This document shows positions 5,726-11,856 of a DNA stretch of 13,240 nucleotides, one piece after another. Every line of letters begins with the position of its first letter. The first letter of the stretch is position 1. The translations under genes were made by a program, and so were the position numbers. This stretch comes from UBA6183 sp046314755 (GTDB taxonomy: Bacteria > Bacteroidota > Bacteroidia > UKL13-3): assembly GCA_046314755.1 (NCBI GenBank), contig JBKDBG010000081.1, forward strand, positions 1-13,240. The letters run 5' to 3'. The notes under the pieces are model-generated. The model saw nothing but the letters and a program-made list of their open reading frames with translations. It had not been told where the DNA came from and ran no database searches.

Positions 5726-7921
5726 ATGAAAAAGCTACTGCATGTAATTACTGTTTTGTGTTTTGCAATTCCTTTGTTTGCCGCTACGGGTGATACTACC
5801 TCCATTCGGGTATTTAATGCATATCATATGAATACCTATGGCAATCACAGCAAGAAGGCACTATTGCCTTCAACGGATAAAAAATACCAAAAGGTTTGGC
5901 TTAAGCTTACACTAGGTTGTTTATCAAACGGACAATGTGAATGGGATTATACCGTTAAATTATATACCCGTGAACGCACAGGTGTTATTGATTCTAACCT
6001 AAAACAAGCTCCTTATTTACGAGTAAACGGAACTCCACGTGATTCGGTGATGTTCTCAAGAGATACCACTTGGGTAACTTCATATAACGCAACTACACTC
6101 ACTACGGATTCGGTTCCTTCAGCAAAAAGTACCATCGTATTATACAATGATGCCAATCAGCCATTAACGCCAACTGATACTATCATTGGTTTTGCTGTTA
6201 ATTACTGGAAGTATTATTTTAACATCAATGGAGCAAAACAAGATTCTGTTTGGGTAGGTGCTACGGAAGTAATCAGACAACGTTTCACGCCATATTATGA
6301 GAAGTTTGAGGTAATTAATAGTTTAGAGCTAGGTAGATTTATTTCTCCTTATGCGGTTAATTTCCCTAAATCATTTAAGTATGATTATGTGTATGATGTT
6401 ACTGATTATATCAAATACTTAACGGCCAACGGAGGTGATTCAACGGAATTACGCATTGTTTACGAAGGTTATTCTTATGGATTTACTGCAACTTGGGATT
6501 TAATGTATGTGGAAGGTACACCGCACAGAGATGTAATAGAAGTGAAAAATATTTATAACGGCTATTACAATTATGGTCAAGCTGTTTCCATAGAAAATGC
6601 CTTAAACGCGAAAACATTTTCAGTACCAGTGGGTACTAAACGAACTAAAGCTCGTATCATCATCACAGGGCATGGTGGTGAGCAAAACCAAAACTGTGCA
6701 GAGTTTTGTCCTAAGTATATGTACCTTAAATTAAATGGCTCGCAAATTGCCGAACAGCTGGTATGGAAAGATGATTGTGGTTCAACGCCAATTATTGCGC
6801 AGCCCGGTACATGGATATACAACAGAGCTAATTGGTGTCCTGGTGAACGTATCCGTAATTTTGATTATGATTTAAACGTAAATGCCGGTTCAACCAATAC
6901 TATTGATTTGGATTTGGAGCAATTTACTGCCAATGGTGCGGCAGGATATAATATTGCCTTACAATTAATTTATTATAAGGATGCCAATTTTGAAACAGAT
7001 GCTTCGGTTGAAGATATTATTTCACCAACCAAAAATTTCTGGTACAATCGCATCAATCCGGTATGTAAAAGCGGTAAAATAAAAATTAAAAATTGGGGAA
7101 GTACTCCGCTTACTTCTGCGCAAATTTCTTATCAAATTGATAATGGTGATGTGTTTACCCAAAACTGGACAGGTACTTTAAACGTAGAGCAAGAACAGGA
7201 AATTAATTTACCTGAATTACCTTGGCCTGCAAATACTACCGATAAAATTTTTAAAGTATGGCTCAGTAAAATAAATGGTGCTGATAATGATGGCAATTCA
7301 TACAATAACACGATGCACACACCTATTGATTTACCAATTGTTTTACCGAATCAATTTATTGTTGAAACACGCACCAATAATGTACCTCAACAAAACCGTT
7401 ATACGTTAACCGATGAAAATGGAAATACAGTGATGACAAAAACGTTCTCTGCGGCTTCTACGATGCACCGCGATACCTTTAATTTAAAATTTGGTTGTTA
7501 TACGTTGCGTTTAACCGATGAAGGAAACAATGGACTTGGATGGTGGGCAGCAGCTTCTGAAGGAAATGGTATGTTTCGTATTGTTTCACCTCCACCTGTA
7601 AGAGTATTACGTACTTTTAATATTGATTTCGGAACATTTGTTGAGTTAAACTTCCGTGTTCAATACAAGGTGGGTGAAGATGAGTTTGATTTAACAGCGG
7701 CTGATGTGCAAGTGTATCCTATTCCTGCACAACAACAATTAAATGTATCGGGAGTTGATGCTGCCCAATTGTTACTTACTGATGTTGCGGGACGCGTAAT
7801 CACTTCCGCTTCTTCAACCAATACATTAACTATTGCTGAGGTGCCGAATGGTATTTACTTTTTAACTATCATCACCAAAACCAAACAACAAGTGGTTAAA
7901 AAAGTACAGGTTCAACAGTAA
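5726..7921 (+). CDS. Secreted peptide-N-glycosidase F-like protein with T9SS sorting domain
   Basis: The ATG at 5726 begins a clean Sec signal peptide (MKKLLHVITVLCFAIPLFA, cut near residue 19), giving 731 residues. An in-frame ATG at 5651 would bury the signal and is rejected. Residues about 23-425 resemble PNGase F, which cuts N-glycans from asparagine in glycoproteins. The three catalytic acids align by motif: Asp74 in CEWD (PNGase F D60), Glu247 in VYEGY (E118) and Glu326 in CAEFC (E206). The three disulfide pairs also fit: C65/C71, C324/C328, C351/C371. 'ELGRFISPY' at 201-209 matches PNGase F 'EIGRFITPY', but about 110 extra residues separate it from Asp74. After residue 426 come beta-rich domains, one with 'DEGNNGLGWW', then a type A sorting domain (VYPIPA, 663-668, to the end). 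This predicts export by the type IX system and cell-surface attachment or release. It is flanked by terminators, so probably monocistronic. Confidence 0.85.
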   Translation: MKKLLHVITVLCFAIPLFAATGDTTSIRVFNAYHMNTYGNHSKKALLPSTDKKYQKVWLKLTLGCLSNGQCEWDYTVKLYTRERTGVIDSNLKQAPYLRVNGTPRDSVMFSRDTTWVTSYNATTLTTDSVPSAKSTIVLYNDANQPLTPTDTIIGFAVNYWKYYFNINGAKQDSVWVGATEVIRQRFTPYYEKFEVINSLELGRFISPYAVNFPKSFKYDYVYDVTDYIKYLTANGGDSTELRIVYEGYSYGFTATWDLMYVEGTPHRDVIEVKNIYNGYYNYGQAVSIENALNAKTFSVPVGTKRTKARIIITGHGGEQNQNCAEFCPKYMYLKLNGSQIAEQLVWKDDCGSTPIIAQPGTWIYNRANWCPGERIRNFDYDLNVNAGSTNTIDLDLEQFTANGAAGYNIALQLIYYKDANFETDASVEDIISPTKNFWYNRINPVCKSGKIKIKNWGSTPLTSAQISYQIDNGDVFTQNWTGTLNVEQEQEINLPELPWPANTTDKIFKVWLSKINGADNDGNSYNNTMHTPIDLPIVLPNQFIVETRTNNVPQQNRYTLTDENGNTVMTKTFSAASTMHRDTFNLKFGCYTLRLTDEGNNGLGWWAAASEGNGMFRIVSPPPVRVLRTFNIDFGTFVELNFRVQYKVGEDEFDLTAADVQVYPIPAQQQLNVSGVDAAQLLLTDVAGRVITSASSTNTLTIAEVPNGIYFLTIITKTKQQVVKKVQVQQ

Positions 7922-7942
7922 TATAGTCCAAATAAAATTATT

Positions 7943-7973
7943 AAAAAACCCCTTCATTGTGATGGGGTTTTTT
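7943..7973 (+). terminator. Intrinsic terminator after the PNGase F-like gene
   Basis: AAAAAACCCC at 7943-7952 pairs perfectly with GGGGTTTTTT at 7964-7973. Inside, TCA/TGA pairs across a T-T mismatch around a TTG loop. The T-tract closes the hairpin, and the A-tract on the left arm may allow function on the other strand too. It ends only 17 bases before the next ATG. Confidence 0.9.
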
Positions 7974-7990
7974 ATTTTTGAGATTAAGCA

Positions 7991-8641
7991 ATGTCAATTC
8001 CATTTGTAAACATACATACACACTTCAAACCGAATAATACCCAACAGCAGGTAGTGAGGAATGCTTATGTGCAACATGTCAAACAAGCATTACCTTCAGT
8101 TGATTATTTAATATCAGTTGGTTTACATCCATGGCATCTACATGCCTTAACAGAAAAGGCTTGTAACGATGTATTGATTGAGCATGCCGCACACGAAAAG
8201 GTGTGGGCCATTGGTGAAATAGGTTTAGATCGAGCGATTAGTACTCCTTTGTCAATCCAAACAAAATATTTTGAATTGCAATTGAATATTGCTCGTGCCG
8301 TTAAAAAGCCTGTAATTATTCATAGTGTGCGCAGTTACAATGATTTTATTCCTTACCTTAAAAAAGTTCCTATCCCGTTTATATTTCATGGGTTTAATGG
8401 CAATATTCAACAAGCGAAAGACTTGCTGAAACATGGAGCTTACCTTTCATTTGGTGCGGCTGTAACAAAAGAACAGTATTCGCAGGTGATTCAGTCGGTA
8501 CCTATGCAACAATTGTTTTTAGAAACTGATCAATCATTAATTCAAATTGATGCCATCTATCGAAGAGCGGCTGAAATTTTACAAGTGCAAACTGATGAGT
8601 TAAAATTGCAGTTATTTAATAATTTCGCAGGCCTAAAATAA
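7991..8641 (+). CDS. TatD-family metal-dependent hydrolase
   Basis: A 216-residue TIM-barrel amidohydrolase with the full set of TatD metal ligands: His9 and His11 in NIHTHF, Glu76 in GEIGLD (75-80), His111 in IIHSVR, His133 in FHGFNGN, and Asp180 in LETDQS. TatD proteins are divalent-metal nucleases or phosphodiesterases acting on DNA ends and other nucleic acids in the cytoplasm. At 216 residues this is shorter than the roughly 260-residue E. coli TatD, mainly through shorter loops. 'GLHPWH' at 44-49 is the usual strand-2 motif. TATTTTTG at 7973-7980, ten bases before the ATG, fits a -7 element but overlaps the terminator's last T and has no well-placed -33 box. It is followed nine bases later by tcdA, so the two are probably cotranscribed. 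The in vivo substrate cannot be inferred. Confidence 0.9.
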   Translation: MSIPFVNIHTHFKPNNTQQQVVRNAYVQHVKQALPSVDYLISVGLHPWHLHALTEKACNDVLIEHAAHEKVWAIGEIGLDRAISTPLSIQTKYFELQLNIARAVKKPVIIHSVRSYNDFIPYLKKVPIPFIFHGFNGNIQQAKDLLKHGAYLSFGAAVTKEQYSQVIQSVPMQQLFLETDQSLIQIDAIYRRAAEILQVQTDELKLQLFNNFAGLK

Positions 8642-8650
8642 AACCACATC

Positions 8651-9379
8651 ATGAAATCAATTCAACCTTGGATGGGTAGAACCCAATTGTTGCTTGGAGA
8701 AGAAAAATTGCATAAGCTGGTAAACAGTAATGTGTTGGTAGTAGGTTTGGGTGGTGTAGGTGGAATAGCGGCAGAAATGATTGCACGAACAGGTGTAGGC
8801 AAAATGACAATTGTTGATGCCGATACCGTTGAAGCAACCAACCGCAACCGTCAAATACCTGCCTTAAAAAGTACCGAAGGTGTATTGAAAACAGAGGTAT
8901 TGGCAAAACGTTTGCTGGATATTAATCCTGATTTGGAACTTACTGTTATTCCGCAATATTTTAGGGATGATTTAACACATAAAGTGTTGGATGAAGGTAA
9001 CTTTGATTATGCTTTGGATTGTATTGATACCTTGAGTCCGAAAGTATTTTTTATTAAGGCTTGTATTGATAGAAATATTCCCTTAGTAAGTAGTATGGGC
9101 GCAGGAAACAAAGTAGATCCTACTCTAGTTAAGGTAGCTGATATTGCAGATAGTTATAACTGCCGATTGGCAAAATACACGCGTAAATATTTACATAAGT
9201 TTGGCATTTATAAAGGGGTTACAGTAGTGTTTAGCGCTGAAGAAGCCAGTGATGAAGCCGGAGTAACCATGGTGGGTGCAAGAAATAAAAAATCGGCACC
9301 TGGCACCATTAGTTATATGCCTGCTGTTTTCGGTTGTGCGGTAGCAAGCGTAGCCATTCGCGGCTTATACAACCGATAA
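8651..9379 (+). CDS. tcdA: tRNA threonylcarbamoyladenosine dehydratase (ThiF/E1-like)
   Basis: A 242-residue E1-like enzyme. The nucleotide-binding loop GLGGVGG is at residues 32-38, followed by acidic residues Asp56 and Asp58 (VDADTV) and the ATP-contact motif TNRNRQ at 63-68. 'YALDCIDTLSPKVF' and 'GAGNKVDPTLVKVADI' are typical of the TcdA (CsdL/YgdL) branch rather than of ThiF or MoeB. The MoeB-type zinc-binding CxxC pairs are absent, as expected. TcdA uses ATP to cyclise t6A at position 37 of ANN-decoding tRNAs to ct6A, supporting accurate decoding. It starts nine bases after the tatD-like gene. The csdA/csdE sulfur-relay partners are not in the window. No clear terminator follows. Confidence 0.92.
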   Translation: MKSIQPWMGRTQLLLGEEKLHKLVNSNVLVVGLGGVGGIAAEMIARTGVGKMTIVDADTVEATNRNRQIPALKSTEGVLKTEVLAKRLLDINPDLELTVIPQYFRDDLTHKVLDEGNFDYALDCIDTLSPKVFFIKACIDRNIPLVSSMGAGNKVDPTLVKVADIADSYNCRLAKYTRKYLHKFGIYKGVTVVFSAEEASDEAGVTMVGARNKKSAPGTISYMPAVFGCAVASVAIRGLYNR

Positions 9380-9485
9380 CTTAAGATAATTGTCATTTTT
9401 TTAGCATCTGCATTCCATTGGAAAAATGCATGGTTTTAACTTACTTGCCTTTCTATTTATAAAATCGATATAATAATCAATACGT

Positions 9486-10715
9486 ATGACAAAAATTAAA
9501 GTAGCAAATCCTGTTGTTGAGTTAGATGGTGATGAAATGACTCGCATCATTTGGAAGTTTATTAAGGACAAATTGATTTTACCTTACCTGGAGTTGGATA
9601 TTAAGTATTATGATTTAGGTATGGAACATCGCGATGCTACCAATGACCAAGTAACTGTTGACGCTGCTGAGGCTATAAAAAAATACAATGTTGGGATTAA
9701 ATGCGCAACCATTACTCCTGATGAGGCACGCGTAAAAGAGTTTAATCTAAAACAAATGTGGAAGTCGCCAAATGGCACCATTCGTAACATTTTAGATGGA
9801 ACCGTTTTTCGTGAGCCTATTGTGTGTAAAAATGTACCTCGTTTGGTTCCAAATTGGACTGCCCCAATTTGTATTGGTCGTCATGCATTTGGTGATCAAT
9901 ATCGTGCTACTGATTTTGTTACAAAAGGCAAGGGCAAGCTTACCATAAAATTTGAAGGCGAAGATGGGCAGGTAATTGAACATGAGGTGTATAATTTTAA
10001 AGGTGATGGTGTAGCATTAGCCATGTACAATACCGAAGAAAGTATAAGAGGTTTTGCGCATGCATGCTTTAATCAAGCTTTACAAAAAGGTTGGCCATTA
10101 TACCTCTCAACCAAAAATACCATTTTGAAAAAATACGATGGAAGATTTAAAGATATTTTCCAAGAAATTTATGTGGCTGATTACAAAACAAAGTTTGAAG
10201 CTAAAGGTATCGTGTATGAGCATCGTTTAATTGATGACATGGTTGCTTCGGCACTAAAATGGAATGGTAACTTTGTTTGGGCTTGTAAAAATTATGATGG
10301 TGATGTGCAATCGGATACCGTTGCCCAAGGTTTTGGTTCATTGGGTTTAATGACATCTACCTTAGTTACTCCGGATGGAAAAACCATGGAAGCTGAAGCT
10401 GCTCATGGAACAGTAACTCGTCATTTCCGCGATCATCAGGCCGGTAAACCAACTTCAACCAATCCAATTGCTTCCATATTTGCATGGACACGCGGTTTGG
10501 AATTTCGTGGTAAGTTAGATGGCAACGAGGAATTGATTAATTTCTGTCAAGCTTTAGAACAGGTGTGTGTTGAAACGGTAGAAAGCGGAAAAATGACAAA
10601 AGATCTTGCCGTTTGCATATACGGCAATAAGGTTAATCATGGTGAACACTACTTATACACCCAAGAGTTTTTAGATGAACTCGATAAAAATTTAAAGCTT
10701 AAGTTAAATAAGTAA
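9486..10715 (+). CDS. icd: NADP-dependent isocitrate dehydrogenase, eukaryote-type homodimeric
   Basis: A 409-residue enzyme that oxidatively decarboxylates isocitrate to 2-oxoglutarate in the TCA cycle, making NADPH. It belongs to the same subfamily as human IDH1/2 rather than to E. coli Icd. Active-site residues fall at nearly identical numbers to human IDH1: Ser94 and Arg100 in KSPNGTIRN (93-101), Arg109 in VFRE and Arg132 in IGRHAFGDQY. Lys210 in STKNT corresponds to human K212. 'AHGTVTRHFRDHQAGKPTST' includes the Arg-His pair that contacts the NADP 2'-phosphate, so NADP specificity is well supported. It stands alone between a 106-base upstream spacer without a recognisable -33/-7 pair and a strong downstream terminator, so it is probably monocistronic. 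Confidence 0.97.
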   Translation: MTKIKVANPVVELDGDEMTRIIWKFIKDKLILPYLELDIKYYDLGMEHRDATNDQVTVDAAEAIKKYNVGIKCATITPDEARVKEFNLKQMWKSPNGTIRNILDGTVFREPIVCKNVPRLVPNWTAPICIGRHAFGDQYRATDFVTKGKGKLTIKFEGEDGQVIEHEVYNFKGDGVALAMYNTEESIRGFAHACFNQALQKGWPLYLSTKNTILKKYDGRFKDIFQEIYVADYKTKFEAKGIVYEHRLIDDMVASALKWNGNFVWACKNYDGDVQSDTVAQGFGSLGLMTSTLVTPDGKTMEAEAAHGTVTRHFRDHQAGKPTSTNPIASIFAWTRGLEFRGKLDGNEELINFCQALEQVCVETVESGKMTKDLAVCIYGNKVNHGEHYLYTQEFLDELDKNLKLKLNK

Positions 10716-10722
10716 ATCTTAG

Positions 10723-10753
10723 AAAGCCCGGTAGTTCACTATCGGGCTTTTTT
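10723..10753 (+). terminator. Intrinsic terminator after icd
   Basis: A 12-bp stem with one G-U pair: AAAGCCCGGTAG at 10723-10734 pairs with CTATCGGGCTTT at 10739-10750. The loop is TTCA, and the T run extends to 10753. It begins 8 bases after the icd stop codon. Confidence 0.93.
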
Positions 10754-10803
10754 ACGGTATTTCGGCCTGTTTAGGCGCTTGATAATTGTCAGCGGTAAAA
10801 ATA

Positions 10804-10827
10804 AATAGAAAAATAACCGTTTCTATT
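10804..10827. repeat. Short inverted repeat in the icd-downstream spacer
   Basis: AATAGAAA at 10804-10811 and TTTCTATT at 10820-10827 form a perfect 8-bp stem around an 8-base loop, followed by GCTTTTT. It could be a weak secondary terminator or a protein site just upstream of the candidate promoter. An AT-only match of this size could also arise by chance in AT-rich DNA. Confidence 0.3.
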
Positions 10828-10855
10828 GCTTTTTATGAAAATGAATTTAAATTTG
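10826..10855 (+). promoter_or_regulatory. Candidate Bacteroidota-type promoter upstream of the small membrane ORF, coiled-coil gene, zapA and rny
   Basis: TTG at 10826-10828, a 19-base spacer and TAAATTTG at 10848-10855 match the -33/-7 pattern, with the -7 element exact. A second, weaker pair lies just downstream: TTTG at 10872-10875, an 18-base spacer and AAAATTTG at 10894-10901. Either would give a leader of roughly 25-100 bases before the ORF at 10931 and could drive the whole downstream group. Confidence 0.45.
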
Positions 10856-10930
10856 TTTGAAACGTTAAGGTTTTGTTTTACTAATCAATAAACAAAATTT
10901 GCGTTTGGTGAACAGATTCTCATTGGTAGA

Positions 10931-11152
10931 ATGTATTCATCCATTAATCAAAATATTAACCTGATTATGTATAACAACATTTTATTATTTGTTGGCAGCT
11001 TGGCGGTTGGTGATTTATACTTTACAACCTTGTTTTATCTGGGGCTTGTTTTCGTCCCGTTTTATGCCGGTTATTTCTTGGGATTAACAAGAGCTAAACG
11101 TCCCAATAGTAAGCTTTGGAAGATTTTCGGCAGCAATAATCGCACAAACTAA
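10931..11152 (+). CDS. Small hydrophobic membrane protein, hypothetical
   Basis: A 73-residue ORF if started at 10931, or 61 residues from the ATG at 10967; the choice is unclear. The stretch from 'NILLFVGSLAVG' to 'FYLGLVFVPFYAGYFLGL' is almost entirely hydrophobic for about 38 residues, broken by GD, so it could form a two-helix hairpin. A basic tail follows (TRAKRPNSKLWK), which would sit on the cytoplasmic side. I do not recognise a family. It has an upstream promoter candidate and lies on the same strand, 37 bases before the coiled-coil gene. A small membrane protein is plausible, but a chance ORF is not excluded. Confidence 0.45.
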   Translation: MYSSINQNINLIMYNNILLFVGSLAVGDLYFTTLFYLGLVFVPFYAGYFLGLTRAKRPNSKLWKIFGSNNRTN

Positions 11153-11189
11153 ATTTTAAGGAAAGGCCTTTCATGCGTATTATTGCAGT

Positions 11190-11486
11190 ATGAGTAAGGC
11201 TCAGGAGTTGCATCAGTTACAACAAATTAAACTAAAGGTACTTAAGGTGCTACAGGAAAACGAAGCGCTTAAAACCCAAGTTCAAAGGCTTAACAATGAA
11301 ATGGATAGCCTAGTACAATTAACCCGCCAACAAAAAAATACCATTGAATCGCTCCAAACACAAAATAAAATTGTTAAACTTGCTGAACGGATGTCGTTTG
11401 ATGCCGAATCCAATCAAGAATTAAAAAAACTGATTCAAGATTATGTTCGACAATTAGATGACTGCATACGGTTATTGAGCGAATAG
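11190..11486 (+). CDS. Short coiled-coil protein upstream of zapA
   Basis: A 98-residue, almost wholly helical protein. Residues 5-65 have leucine/valine heptad spacing with many Gln, Lys and Asn residues (LQQIKLKVLKVLQENEALK, then VQRLNNEMDSLVQL), predicting a parallel or antiparallel coiled coil. A distinct C-terminal segment, 'LKKLIQDYVRQLDDCIRLLSE', looks like a separate amphipathic helix. There is no signal peptide or membrane segment, so it is cytosolic. It ends seven bases before zapA, so the two are very likely cotranslated. By size, composition and position it might play a ZapB-like cross-linking role at the division ring; that is inference from context, not homology. From memory, a coiled-coil gene in this position is common in Bacteroidota. 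Confidence 0.8.
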   Translation: MSKAQELHQLQQIKLKVLKVLQENEALKTQVQRLNNEMDSLVQLTRQQKNTIESLQTQNKIVKLAERMSFDAESNQELKKLIQDYVRQLDDCIRLLSE

Positions 11487-11493
11487 AAGCTTA

Positions 11494-11784
11494 ATGTTAA
11501 ACGAGTTATCCATTAAAGTAAATATAGCCGATAGGTTTTATCCGCTTAAGGTTGATCCTAAGCAGGAAGAAATCATTAGGCAGGCAGCTCAGCTGATCAA
11601 CCAAAAAATAAAGTTGTTACAGCAGCAATTTGGTGGTTACGATAAGCAAGATATGTTGAGTATGGCGATTTTAGAAATCACCTCTGAACTGTTAATGATG
11701 AAACAACAAGGTAACGAGGTGGAGCAAGGAATCTCGAAAGAGATGGAAGCAATACAACAACTGCTTAAACAAATAACGCTTTAA
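11494..11784 (+). CDS. zapA: Cell division protein ZapA
   Basis: A 96-residue ZapA-family protein. The N-terminal half carries the family pattern 'IKVNIADRFYPLKVDPKQEE' followed by 'IIRQAAQLINQKI', 'YDKQDMLSMAILEIT' and a C-terminal helix (residues 65-96) that would form the tetramerising coiled coil. ZapA binds FtsZ and bundles or aligns protofilaments at the division ring. It follows the coiled-coil gene by seven bases and precedes rny by 72 bases, so the three are probably one transcription unit. Confidence 0.9.
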   Translation: MLNELSIKVNIADRFYPLKVDPKQEEIIRQAAQLINQKIKLLQQQFGGYDKQDMLSMAILEITSELLMMKQQGNEVEQGISKEMEAIQQLLKQITL

Positions 11785-11789
11785 CATTA

Positions 11790-11845
11790 GTTTTTAAAAT
11801 CGCTTAAGTGTTACCGTAGTTTTATAGTAACTAACGTTTAAAAAC
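11790..11845. repeat. Nested inverted repeats in the zapA-rny spacer
   Basis: An outer pair, GTTTTTAAA (11790-11798) and TTTAAAAAC (11837-11845), encloses an inner pair, GTTAC (11810-11814) and GTAAC (11827-11831). They could fold into one extended, interrupted hairpin just upstream of the rny ATG at 11857. There is no T-tract of terminator type after the right arm. The spacer also holds TAGTTTTA (11817-11824), one base off a -7 element. The function is uncertain: a leader structure or chance AT-rich symmetry. Confidence 0.35.
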
Positions 11846-11856
11846 ATTTAAGTAAG

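Noticed and set aside
9409..9430. Imperfect hairpin before icd (TGCATTCC / GGAAAAATGCA)
   Set aside because: The stem is interrupted, the loop is only three bases and no T-tract follows, so it is not a convincing terminator or riboswitch.
11161..11172. Perfect 12-bp palindrome GAAAGGCCTTTC before the coiled-coil gene
   Set aside because: There is no loop to form a hairpin and no T-tract. A single short palindrome can arise by chance.
11785..11856. Possible 6S RNA gene next to zapA, as in enterobacteria
   Set aside because: The spacer is only 72 bases, far too short for 6S RNA, and rny follows directly.
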